Shown here piece after piece: positions 37,351 to 48,360 of a stretch of 64,000 bases of DNA. Made by a program: the position numbers and the translations under genes. Source of the DNA: Delphinus delphis. Lineage: Eukaryota; Chordata; Mammalia; Artiodactyla; Delphinidae. The first letter of the stretch is position 1, and the number at the start of each line of letters is the position of its first letter. The stretch is from the NCBI RefSeq assembly GCF_949987515.2, contig NC_082684.1:43986006-44050005 (forward strand), given 5' to 3'. Under the pieces are notes generated by a model. It was given only the letters and a program-made list of their open reading frames with translations. It was not told where the DNA came from and did not search any database.

Positions 37351-39378
37351 ATATGATCATCTCAATAGATGCAGAAAAAGCTTTTGACAATATTCAACAC
37401 CCATTTATGATTTTAAAAAACTCTCCAGAAGGTGGGCATAGAGGGAACCTAACTCAATATAATAAAGGCCATATATGACAAACCCACAGCAAACATCATT
37501 CTCAATGGTGAAAAACTGAAAGCATTTCCTCTAAGATCAGGAAGGAGACAAGGATGTCCACTCTCACCATTATTATTCAACATAGTTTTGGAAGTCCTAG
37601 CCACAGCAATGAGAGAAGAAAAAGAAATAAAAAGAATACAAATTGGAAAAGAAGAAGTAAAACTGTCACTGTTTGCTATACATAGAGAATCCTAAAAATG
37701 CCACCAGAAAACTATTAGAGCTAATCAATGAATTTGCCAAAGTTTCAGGATACAAAATGAATGCACTGAAATCCCTTGCATTCCTATACACTAATGAAAA
37801 ATCTGAAAGAGAATTTAAGGAAACACTCCCATTTACCATTGCAACAAAAAGAATAAAATACCTAGGAATAAACCTACCTAGGGAGACAAAAGACCTGTAT
37901 GTGAAAACTATAAGACACTGATGAAAGAAATTAAAGATGATACCAACAGATGGAGAGATATACCGTGTTCTTGGATTGGAAGAATCAATATTGTGAAAAT
38001 GACTATACCACCCAAAGTAATCTACAGATTCAATGCAATCCCTATCAAATTACCAATGGCATTTTTAACAGAGCTAGAACAAATCACCTTAAAATTTGTA
38101 TGGAGATACAAAAGAACCCGAATAGCCAAAGCAGTCTTGAGGGAACAAAACGGAGCTGGAGGAATCAGACTCCCTGACTTCAGACTATACTACAAAGCTA
38201 CAGTAATCAAGACAATATGGTACTTGCACAAAAACAGAAACGTAGATCAATGGAACAAGATAGAAAGCCCAGAGATAAACCCACGCACCTATGGTCACCT
38301 TATCTTTGATAAAGGAGGCAGGAATGTACAGTGGAGAAAGGGCAGCCTCTTCGATAAGTGGTGCTGGGAAAACTGGACAGCTACATGTAAAAGAATGAAA
38401 TTAGAACACTCCCTAACACCATACACAAAAATAAACTCAAAATGGATTAGAGACCTAAATGTAAGGCCAGACACTATAAAACTCTTAGAGGAAAACATAG
38501 GAAGAACACTCTTTGACATAAATCACAGCAAGATCTTTTTTGATCCACCTGCTAGAGTAATGGAAATAAAAACAAAAATAAACAAATGGGGCCTAATGAA
38601 ACTTCAAAACTTTTGCACAGCAAAGGAGACCATAAACAAGACGAAAAGGCAACTCTCAGAATGGGAGAAAATAGTTGCAAACGAATCAATGGACAAAGGA
38701 TTAATCTCCAAAATATATAAACAGCTCATGCAGCTCAACACTAAAGAAACAAACAACCCAATTCAAAAATGAGCAGAAGACCTAAATAGACATTTCTCCA
38801 AAGAAGACCTACAGATGGCCAAAAAGCACATGAAAAGCTGCTCAACTTCACTAATTATTAGAGAAATGCAAATCAAAACTACAATGAGGTATCACCTCAC
38901 ACCAGTTAGAATGGGCATCATCAGAAAATCTAGAAACAACAAATGCTGGAGAGGGTGTGGAGAAAAGGAAACCCTCTTTCACTGTTGTTGGGAATGTGAA
39001 TTGATACAGCCACTAAGGAGAATAGTATGGAAGTTCCTTAGAAAACTAAAAATAGAATTACCATATGATCCAGCAATCCCACTACTGGGCATATACCCAG
39101 AGAAAACCACAATTCAAAAAGACACATGCACCCCAATGTTCATCGCAGCACTATTTACAATAGCCAGGTCATGGAAGCAACCTACATGTCCATCGACAGA
39201 TGAATGGATAAATAAGTTGTGGTACATATATACAATGGAATATTACTCAGCCATAAAAAGGAACGAAGTTGAGTCATTTGTTGAGACATGGATGGATCTA
39301 GAGGCTGTCATACAGAGTGAAGTAAGTCAGAAAGAGAAAAACAAATATCATATATTAACGTATGTATGTGGAACGTAG
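35338..39378 (+). pseudogene. L1-A ORF2 remnant (endonuclease/reverse transcriptase)
   Basis: ATG at 35338 begins the endonuclease domain. A TGA at about 35404, a stop after MDRSSKM near 35814 and others break it. The RT fingers segment [15 protein letters not shown] is recognisable at about 36740. A CHR SINE interrupts it at 37124. The RT catalytic FADD segment is missing (see findings). The C-terminal portion 37921-39378 stays fairly open, with [14 protein letters not shown] and [11 protein letters not shown]. It ends at the stop at 39378. Not functional. Confidence 0.9.
37124..37344 (+). mobile_element. CHR-type SINE nested in L1-A ORF2
   Basis: Body with GCCTGTGAGCCATGGCCACT and a poly(A) of about 30. 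The L1 sequence ACCATATGATC is duplicated on both sides (ending at 37123 and 37358). Inserted after L1-A, so it is younger than that element. Confidence 0.94.
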
Positions 39379-39580
39379 AAAAATGGTACAGATGCACCAG
39401 TTTGCAGGGCAGAAGTGGAGACACAGATGTAGAGAACAAATGTATGGACACCAAGGGGGGAAAACTGTGGTGGGGTGGGGATGGTGGTGTGCTGAATTGG
39501 GCGATTGGGATTGACTGATGTGTATAAAATTGATGACTAATAAGGACCTGCAGTATAAAAACAAACAAACAAACAAAAAA

Positions 39581-40120
39581 GAAGAACTAATACTAAACTT
39601 TCTTTGGGTTATTTGTATGGAAATATGTTAATTTAAATGTTTCAGACATTACATGAAATTTCTAAAAATCTTATATATTCTGGTATAATGTTATAAGTCA
39701 TAATTCTAGTTATTACTTTAAAATGTGTATCTCAGAAATAACTAAATTTCCTTGTCAATTGCATTATTATGAACTTTCGTCAAATCTTTAGCCATGGTCA
39801 TTTTTAAGTCTTTTGTCATTTACAGACAGTTCTGAGTATACTCTGCTGCTTTTGCAAAAATGTTCCTATAAAAGGATTTCATCTTCAAGGAATTCTTGGA
39901 AAAGACTCTGACAAGTACAGGTTTCTGGTAACTGACTATACTGCTGAACTGAATGAATAAGCATTTTCAGAACTCTAATGGAAAACTGATGAATTCATAA
40001 AAGCACTTAAAAAAGATCAGGATGAAAAAAAATTAATTACATGGGACTGAGTGAATTGATGGGGATGATTATAATTTTTGTGACTTTCTGTCTGAATAAA
40101 AAAAAATCCCACAAGGACTC
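39581..40120 (+). other. Segment transduced by L1-A
   Basis: Non-repetitive, AT-rich DNA between the L1 tail and the final poly(A), enclosed by the L1-A target-site duplications. Ends with AATAAA 22 bases before the A-run, as expected for a polyadenylated read-through transcript. The parental locus cannot be identified here; no clear ORF is present. Confidence 0.8.
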
Positions 40121-40146
40121 AGAAAAAAAAACACTTAATATTTTGA

Positions 40147-41035
40147 AGTATATTCCATAATCTAGTATTTAAAAACTTGCAATAATATAATATTTTAGCA
40201 AGTTCCTAACCTTGGATCTACTGCTAATTATGTAGCTTTGGTCAAGAAATCTCTTGACTCCTCATTATTGGTTTAGATTAGTCAAAAATAAACAGATCCA
40301 CCTTGCACAACTTTAATCTTTTGGTTGTGGTTTTGTGTAGCACTTTGTGAGGATGACTTTGAGGCTGTCTCAACTCTATAGGAACATGCCATGATGACTC
40401 AACAATCTGTCATGGGCATGCAAAGAAGGAGGGTGAAATGTGTGCAGTGCTGTATGTAGGTCCCATTTTTGTTTATACTGTTCTAAATTAGTTTTAAGGT
40501 TTCTTCAGCTCTAGAAGACTAATTCTATTTATAAATGTAGAAATTATGTTAATGATATATTATCAATGAAAATTATAATTATGTATAAGTCCCTTCTGTG
40601 TATACATATTTTAGCATAAAATAAATTCTGGAAAGATACTCATTGAATTGTTACCTGATAATCTCTTGTTGGTGGAAATAATAATGTTTACTTTTGTCTT
40701 TATTTTCTATTTTTCTTTCATAATCATGTTTTGCTTTTGTAATAAAATGGTGACACATTTTTAATGTCTTATTCTAAAACAGGTACTTAAGTGAATTTCC
40801 AAATTACATATTTTAACAGGTATAAAATTAGAGTTAATTAATCATGTTAGATGAATCATTTATTTACTATAATAGGCAAAATGAGTCTGATATCACCAAA
40901 TAGTATTTTATGTACATATTTAATACTAGAGTCTAAGAAAATGTTTAAAATTGAAAATAATTATACATGCTTCCAGTAAAATTTACAATAGTACAATAGT
41001 ACAAAAAGAGTATAGAGTAAAAAGTAATCTTCCTC
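40147..41035. other. AT-rich intergenic, nothing recognised
   Basis: No gene recognised; low-complexity AT-rich DNA. Confidence 0.5.
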
Positions 41036-41039
41036 TTAT

Positions 41040-41640
41040 CTGAGACTTCCAGTCTTTTTCCCAAAGACAAATACAGTTAGTGGTTTCTTATATACCATTA
41101 CAAAAATCTTCAGATGATATATAAGCATATGTATGTATTTATACATTCTTATAGAGAAATAGAAGCATCCTATATATAGCATGGTATATTTTTATTTACT
41201 TTCTCATGATAATATGTATTAGAGATCATTTCCTATTAGCACATGTAGTTCTACTCCATTCGTACTCTGGACTGCATAATATTCTGTTTTATGGATGAAC
41301 CATAATTTGTTCAAATTACTCTCAAAAAAGTTGTGCTAATTTACATCCTCACTAATCATGTATGAGAATGCTAGTTTTGTTAAATCCATGCCAACATGAT
41401 ATATTATCGAACTTGGATCTTTTATTTATCTGATTGGTGGGAAATGATAACTTGTTTTAATTGGTATTGCTTGAATTATGAGTACTGTGATATCTTTCCA
41501 AATTTTTTATATTTTATTCTGAGAATTGCCTGTTGCTGTCCATTCCTCATTTTTCCATTGTATTTTTTCTAAGCTTTTTCTTCCAGAAATAGTTAATGAG
41601 TTAACAGATGATAATAAAACATTATCTAAAATTAGTTTCT
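41040..41640 (-). repeat. Old L1/HAL1-type fragment
   Basis: Contains AAAAAAGTTGTGCTAATTTAC followed by TCCTCACTAATCATGTATGAG, the reversed conserved end of L1 ORF2 (primer-like 'gap' region), then TTGCCTGTTGCTGTCC. Confidence 0.65.
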
Positions 41641-41949
41641 TATAAGTTGTTTGTCATTTGTATCTTTAAAAACATAGATTCCGTTCCACTTAGTTCAATA
41701 AACATCTAAGGGAAACTTTCTAAATGCAGAGGTGTAGACCCTGGGGGAGACAAAAAGGTTAAGTGGATAAATGGATAAAGGGTTATCTCAGGGAACTCAC
41801 AATTTAATACAGAAAATGTAAACAAAAAGACATGCTCTAAAAATAATATTATGAGGCTGTAAGAGAGCACAAGAAATTACTTTGACAGATTGAATTCAAG
41901 GAAGGTTTAATGGAGTAGGTGTCATATGAACTGTGCTTTGAAGGACAAA

Positions 41950-42490
41950 TGTATTGGTTTCCTACAGCTGCTGTAATAATGTACCGCAAATTGGGTGCTT
42001 TAAAACAGCAATAATTTGAGACTTCCCTGGCTGTCCAGTGGTTAGGACACTGTCAAGGGCGTGGGTTCAATCCCTGATCAGGGAACTAAGATCCTGCAAA
42101 AGCCGCATGGCCAAAAAATTAAAAAATAAAACAGCAGAAGTGTATTGTCTCACTGTTCTGGAGGCTAGACACCCAAAATTAAGGTCTTGGCAGGCCCATG
42201 CTGCCTCTAAAACCTGCGGTAGAATCCTTCCTTGCCTCTTCCTAGCTTCTGGTGGTGGCCAGCAATCCTTGGCATCCCTTGGCTCATGGCTCCAACAATC
42301 CAATCTCTGCCTCTGTTGTCACCTTGCCATCTTCACATTGTCTTCCCCCTGTACCTTTCTGTGTCTGTGTCCATATTTCCTTTTTATAACGACAGCGGTC
42401 ATTTTGGACTAGGACCCCCCTAATGACCTCATCTTAATTTAACTTGATCATCTGCAAAGACCCTACTTCCAAATGAAGTCACATTCACAG
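41950..42490 (+). repeat. MLT1-like LTR or MER-type relic, split by SINE
   Basis: TATTGGTTTCCTACAGCTGC, then TTCTGGAGGCTAGACACCC, TTCTGGTGGTGGCCAGCAATCC and a 3' part CTACTTCCAAATGAAGTCAC. A widespread mammalian interspersed repeat; LTR identity is probable but not proven. The ORFs at 42038-42423 come from it. Confidence 0.55.
42018..42127 (+). mobile_element. CHR-family SINE (short type)
   Basis: ACTTCCCTGGCTGTCCAGTG head, GGGTTCAATCCCTGATC B-box region, then an A-rich tail. The host repeat motif TAAAACAGCA occurs on both sides (42001-42010 and 42127-42136) as part of a diverged target-site duplication. Confidence 0.88.
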
Positions 42491-42664
42491 GCATTCTCCT
42501 CAACAGGGGAGAATAAGGGGCTGTTGGTAGGGAGTGGATATCCTAGGAGAAGAGAATAAAATGGGTAAAGACTTGTCAGTAGGAAATGCAGGGCATGTCC
42601 AGAAAACATCAAGTACTTTGTCCAGTTTTTCGAGAGCATGTTGCAAGTAAGAAAACAGTGGGAG

Positions 42665-42875
42665 GGCTTCCCTGGTGGCGCAGTGGTTGAGAGTCCACCT
42701 GCCGATGCAGGGGACACGGGTTCGTGCCCTGGTCCGGGAAGATCCCACATGCCATGGAGCGGCTGGGCCCGTGAGCCATGGCCGCTGAGCCTGTGTGTTT
42801 GGAGCCTGTGCTCCGCAGCGGGAGAGGCCACAGCAGTGAGAGGCCGGCGTATCACAAAAAAAAAAAAAAGAAAGA
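42665..42875 (+). mobile_element. Full-length CHR-type SINE
   Basis: Complete head, body and A-rich tail ending in (GAAA)n. A 16-bp perfect duplication (AAGAAAACAGTGGGAG) lies at 42649-42664 and 42876-42891. Confidence 0.95.
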
Positions 42876-43379
42876 AAGAAAACAGTGGGAGAGGATGTTG
42901 TGTGCATTTGTTCTCCAGGCAATGGACAACCACTGAAGTTTTCAATCAGAGAGTGCCCAGTTCAATCATGGGTGCCTTAAGGAGACTGCTGTAGCTGTGC
43001 AAAGAATGAATGGGATGGGGGAACTAGTGAAGTCAGGAAGACCGGAGAGGAAATGATTGCAGCTGCCCCAGAGAGGTCAGACAGCAAACAATGAACCTGT
43101 AAAGACAGTAGGTTAGGGCATCTGCACTCACCCTCAGACCCTACAGAAGGGCTGCTTGCTTGTGGTTTGAAAATACCCGCAATCCAGAGGGATCCCCTAG
43201 CCCCATCAGAAAAATTGCTTGAAATATATTTCTTCATCTGACTGGGTTGCTTTAAGAGTGACAGTATTTCACTTTGACAAAGATTACACATGTTGCTTAC
43301 TCTGAAAGAGACCCCAGGGTTGTTTATGACTCTCTAGAAGGCTTTTCTTTCTGCTTTTTTCTTAGTATTTTCAGACTGA

Positions 43380-44000
43380 CTCATCAACATCTTGGACTAG
43401 AAAATGAAATTTGAAAAACGTCTTCTCCTTTAAGTTCTTAAGAGTTTTTCTGCACCGTTAGCTCAAAAGAGCATATAAAAGTGGGTTAATGGCTGAATTA
43501 AGCTGTGACAGCCAGGCAGATATTGTCTGCATCTGAGGAGGAAGCGTCCACCCACTGTTTACCATTGTGCTTGCCTGCGATATGCTTGCAATTATGTAGG
43601 GGATCCAACAACAAAAGAAAATAAAAGTCACCAGAAACAGATGAAACGTGCCCTTGTATTCAGAAGCAGGGCCGTTGCACATTTCAAAATGCCCTGTTTT
43701 CTGCTCCATGGAGAAAAGGCACTGAGTATGTATAAAGTATCAGCCATTTTCTAAGACTAAGTAGGGCTCCTATCTGCAGTTGTTTCTCTTGAGATCCTCA
43801 AATACATTTAGAATCGTCTTGGCTCTTCTCTACAGAGAAGGCTATACTTGGTTTCACCTTTCTCAGCAATTTTTCAAAGTCATGTAGCCAGTTGGCTTGA
43901 TCACTAGTTACTTCTGTTGTTCCAACATAACACGATGTGCCAACACACAGGTAGCAAACAAGAAGAACAAAACGTTATAAGCCTGACACAGGTTAGCCTG
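43380..44000 (-). pseudogene. Class A GPCR relic (TM6-TM7 and weak TM5)
   Basis: The open segment 43709-43458 translates with TM6 FHLFLVTFIFFCCWIPYII, containing the CWxP motif, an extracellular loop, and TM7 ISAWLSQLNSAINPLLY with the NPxxY motif. A TAA follows ALLS, and the same frame continues as RCRKTLKNLKEK, which looks like helix 8. Upstream, a TGA precedes the ICL3 segment, and a TM5-like AYNVLFFLFATCVLAH appears in a shifted frame near 43933-43986. The opsin lysine position holds Gln, so it is not an opsin. No TM1-4 recognised. Receptor subfamily unknown. Read as a decayed gene; a multi-exon gene with the rest elsewhere is possible but less likely given the internal stop. Confidence 0.7.
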
Positions 44001-44730
44001 AGTGCCCAGTGTGGCAAGTAGCTGGCCAGTATTCAGAAGGCCACCATCTTACAAGGAGGAAACCTTGAAAAGGAAACTTAAATTCAGATCCAAATCCCAG
44101 TGCTAATACTTGTTTTAAAGATATTCTACATTCTGTGTCAGACACTGTGCATCTATCTGTACACATTGTAGCTGATGTGTATGCTCAAGGTGTGCAGTAG
44201 ACCAAAAAGCTATTGCCCAGATAGACGAAGCAAATGCATTAGGCTGAGTTCTAACTGATAGCATAGCATTTATAATTGCTCTTACCAGGTGATCCTGGTA
44301 GTAAAGCTGAATTCAAAACACAAAAACTACACTAAAAATGTTTGTATCAAGATTAGTGACTCGATTATTATACATTCTCTTAACACAGTGTTATAAATTC
44401 TAACCTCAAATGTATTCGTTGCCCTCTGGAAGAGTTAAATACCCGTTTTTCAGAGTAATTTGACTTTAATACAGAAAGGCTTTTGTAGACAGTCTATTCA
44501 CGTATTCAACACTTTTAGCACCTTTCAGTGGTGGGAGCTGAAGTATCCCCTAAGCTATTCAATTGTCTTTTAGAATAAACAAATATATGAACACCTTAAC
44601 AGCAAATATCAGTGTAGGAAAATCTACCCAAGCAGTACTTTTTTTAAACCCGAAATAATCATCACACTGCATTATTCTTGTATTCAAGAATATGGAGAAA
44701 TAAAGATCACTTTAAAAAGCCTCTTTCCCT
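44000..44730. other. Intergenic, possible further GPCR relic
   Basis: No convincing coding segment. A donor-like CTG|GTAAGAG occurs on the minus strand near 44280, but neighbouring frames are closed. Confidence 0.4.
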
Positions 44731-44748
44731 TAAAATACAATAACAGGA

Positions 44749-44937
44749 GGCTTCCCTGGTGGCGCAGTGGTTGAGAGTCCGCTTGCCGATGCAGGGGACA
44801 CAGGCTCGTGCCCTGGTACAGGAAGATCCCACATGTCGCGGAGCGGCTGGGCCCGTGAGGCATGGCCGCTGAGCCTGCGCGTCCGGAGCCTGTGCTCCAC
44901 AACGGGAGAGGCCACAACAGTGAGAGGCCTGCGTACC

Positions 44938-44976
<39 letters not shown>
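44749..44976 (+). mobile_element. Full-length CHR-type SINE, very long A-tail
   Basis: Complete element with a pure A-tail of about 40. Perfect 17-bp duplication (AAAATACAATAACAGGA) at 44732-44748 and 44977-44993. The tail length suggests a young insertion. Confidence 0.95.
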
Positions 44977-44985
<9 letters not shown>

Positions 44986-44999
44986 TAACAGGAAAGAAA

Positions 45000-47135
45000 A
45001 GCATTCAGAACCACTCTTTTTTAGTATTGTGTGTACTCAGGAAATAAAGACATTTATTTAGTGAAGTATAGATATTTTAAAGTAATAGCAACTACTATAG
45101 GAAGATTTGCAGAGAATAATCTCTTCATGTTTACCCCCTTTTTCCTTTTTGCCTCCCTCTATTTCTTTTATCTACTTCCCTCTTTTCTTTTTCTTTCATG
45201 TTCTTCCTTGATTTTGGTCCTTTTCACTTTTACTTTCAACTTCCTTGTTAAATTTTCTTTTTTCCCTTTGACTTTTCTTCTCTTTCCCCATCACATTTTG
45301 TAAATATAGTTTCATATGCAATATTATTAGCTATTTCATTAAATTTTAAACTTATATTAGTTATTAAATATTTTAATAAAAAACTTCCCAAAATCCAGTC
45401 CTGTAACAAATAAAAGAATAAAACTTATGAAGAAATTGATTTTTTTCTGCCTCTTTCTTATTTTACATAATGTTTGCAAATGACTCCACCTTTCTTATTC
45501 AAATAACAGAAGGTAGAAATAAAAGGGAAATATAAAATTACTATTTAATCAAAATCCATTATAATGAGAACTTAAATCACATAGCTTCAGTGATATTGTT
45601 TCTCTTACATTTACATTACCAAAGGCAACACAACTGGCAAAATATTTGCCCATATTTGTCACCCTTGGTTCATAAGAAATATGGACATTATAGAATAAAA
45701 ATACTTGGTGACAGGAAATATAACAATCACAAGAAATTTTCCTAGGAAAAATGGTGCCTACAGATCAAAGCAAAACATTTGAGATACTAGCAAAACATGG
45801 TAACTTCAAAGGTTGTTCTCTGTACAGCTGTGAATCTGCTTTAGGTATAAAACTTGCAAGAACTTGAACACACTGAAAACATTCCAGATTAACTTCCCAG
45901 TTTGACAGAAAGCAATTAAGGGCCCAGAAAGGGAGGGTAGTTTGAAACCTAAAGCCCAGAAATTCATTTTAAGATATTCCTTTCTTGGGGAATCTTCTCA
46001 GATAAAAGCATGACTGGACACTCCTAACATTTTGTTCAGGAACTGAGTTTAATTAACTACTAATGTTCAAATGAAGGAAGAAGGGCAGATGTAGATGAAG
46101 TTCAATTTGAGAATGCATTAAATACCAAAGATTATGCCAGTAATACCTGATGTTCTTTCCTTTAGGATTTGTTGCATAGATGACTCACCATCTCTCCATC
46201 GCTTTCATTACTTTTGATCAAATGGCATCAAGGCTTCTTCATTATCATCTTCCTTCTAACTGCTCATTTTCTGAGACTTCTTCAATATGCCCCAAGGACA
46301 CCACCTTTGTTGCAAATAGACTAGGGTTCAGATAAAGTATTGTTCAGAATTAATATTTCAGTACAAACACAATATACTTTTGTACTAAAGTGGAATGAAT
46401 GTTAATCCCCCTTTGTACATTCAATCAATTTCTCTCTTCTTTTTCCTTGTCTCAGTGATGCCATTTTTCTTCTGCAAACGTCAAAAGTTATGCCCATGCT
46501 CTGCCCAGCATGTACCTACTAAGATTTGCAAGCTTCCTTTTCTATTTGGATCCCTTCCCTGCCAAATGTAGTCTGGTTTTACTGTACATTGGGGCTTTCT
46601 TCTTTTTTGCTCTTATATTATAATGCAACCCTCAATTGTCCAACAATAATTCATCAATGAGGTAAATTGTCCTCATGGCTTATACATGAGTGCCAAGGAT
46701 CCGTTCTTGTTGCTTGTTTAGAGCTTGTTGAGACCTTCTTCTGTGCTGAGAAAACTTCAAAAGAGCAGAGCCATGTTTTGCCCACCTGGGCCTTAACAGA
46801 GAAGTGAAGCAGGGCCACTGTACGGATATGGTTCCAGCCTACTCAGCTCACCCCAGCTGAGATGATCCATCACTATGCTTAAAATTATCCCTTTCATTGT
46901 CAAGTAAATCCAGAACAGATTACATGTCCTATTTTTGTGCTAATGTTTAATCCTCACAATACCCAAGGTAGGAAAACTGAAGGTATAATCAATCAGTTTC
47001 CCCTTCCGAGGGTAAAGTGAGCCATAGGAGGACGATGAGATTTAAGGCACTTTCCAACATTACAAATCACGATCTAAATCATCTATATTTGTGACTATGC
47101 TTAAAGTGTTTTATCGGGGAAAAAGAATTATGAAT
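45000..47135. other. Intergenic, nothing recognised
   Basis: A pyrimidine-rich stretch (about 45120-45300) makes an open frame of low-complexity Phe/Leu/Ser. No conserved domain recognised elsewhere. Confidence 0.5.
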
Positions 47136-47139
47136 TGGA

Positions 47140-47240
47140 TCTGGGGGATAATAATAGTACTTAACTCATAGGGTAATAAGGATTAAATGAGATAATGCTT
47201 GTAAAGCACTTAACGTAGTGCCTGGTTAGTACTCAAAGAT
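47140..47240 (+). repeat. MIR SINE fragment
   Basis: ATAATAGTACTTAACTCATAGG, TTAAATGAGATAATGC and AAGCACTTAACGTAGTGCC follow the MIR 3' half. Confidence 0.75.
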
Positions 47241-47879
47241 GCTAGTAGTTACTAGTATTCACTATTAATTAATGTATTAACTAATGTATTATCCATTAAG
47301 CTACACTCCCTCATAGTTCCTTTTGTATTAAGTAATACAAATATCATATAAAGGTAGGCAGTGTTGTTAAGTGTTTAAACTAAACAAGAAGTGATTTTTA
47401 AAAAGCATGTATTTTTTTCACACCCAAATTTATTTTGGGTTTTTCTAAACACAGGTATTTGATTAAGAAAATAGGATGTCACTTTTAGGAACCTAATTTT
47501 TTATATTACATTATTCTCAATAATGTGCTATCTTGCTCTTGAGACAAAATATTGGAACTGAAAATGAACCCAAAAATCTCCACTAAAAATGTTTTCACTT
47601 TTTCCTTTTATCTCACTCCTTTAATGTGAAACTAGATAAGTATTGTCCTATTTTTCCATTCTGATAATGGCGAGGAATCTCAGAAATCAATTAAATGTCC
47701 AATAAGGCACATTTGTGATATCCGCTTGCCCTGACAACTGACAGCTGTGATATTGCTCCCTTTGGACACACATTTTTTTTCTATTAAGTACTATGGCTTA
47801 AGACTATATGTGTCTAGTTTTAAATAATTTTCTCTCATCATTTTTGTGTTCCTTTAAAAACAAGTGAGAAACACACAGT

Positions 47880-48360
47880 CTAATACACTGTTGGTAAGAG
47901 TATAAATTGCTACAACATATTTGGAGATCAATTTAACAATTTTTATTAAAATGTTAAATGTTCATACTCTCTATTCTTGCAATTTTACTTCTAGGGGTTT
48001 TCCTTACAGAAATATTTGCATAAGTACACAGAAACATATGTACTAGGACACTGCAAACACTGTTTACAGTGCAATAACAGTGTCCCCAACTCAAAGTCCA
48101 TCAGTAAGGGGGTTTGTTAAATATAATATGATGCATTCAGACATAGAATACTATACAGTTGTTGAAAAGATGAACTAAATAGGCATGAAGACAATGGAGG
48201 AATGGATACAAAATCACTAACAGTGGTTATTTCCCTAGCAGAGGTATTATGATGGATCTTTACTTATTTTCTTCATTATATATTTTATTAATAGTGGAAT
48301 GTTCAAAATAAGAATAAATTGCTTTTGTTAGCAGGAATACACACAGATTTAAATATATAA
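47880..48360 (+). repeat. Old HAL1/L1ME-type fragment
   Basis: ACACTGTTGGTAAGAGTATAAATTG, then TTACAGAAATATTTGCATAAG and AAAATCACTAACAGTGGTTAT: conserved order of half-L1 3' ends. Confidence 0.7.

Larger units (their letters stand above)
34256..40132 (+). mobile_element. L1-A: long L1 with 3' transduction
   Basis: Starts in the last about 130 bp of a 5' UTR, followed by degenerate ORF1, ORF2 and 3' UTR. The proper L1 3' end is an (AAAC)-rich tail at about 39558-39580. After it come about 550 bp of non-L1 sequence, an AATAAA at 40095-40100, and a second A-run at 40123-40131. Perfect 14-bp duplications (ACTTAATATTTTGA) lie at 34242-34255 and 40133-40146, so the whole block entered as one insertion. 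A CHR SINE is nested at 37124-37344. Stops, a lost RT motif and 5' truncation make it inactive. Confidence 0.92.

Noticed and set aside
43933..43986. TM5-like peptide taken as proof of an intact GPCR
   Set aside because: It lies in a different frame from TM6-TM7, with stops in between; kept only as weak support for a decayed gene.
45120..45303. 90-codon Phe/Leu/Ser-rich ORF as a small membrane protein
   Set aside because: Arises from a pyrimidine-rich low-complexity tract with no homology or regulatory context.
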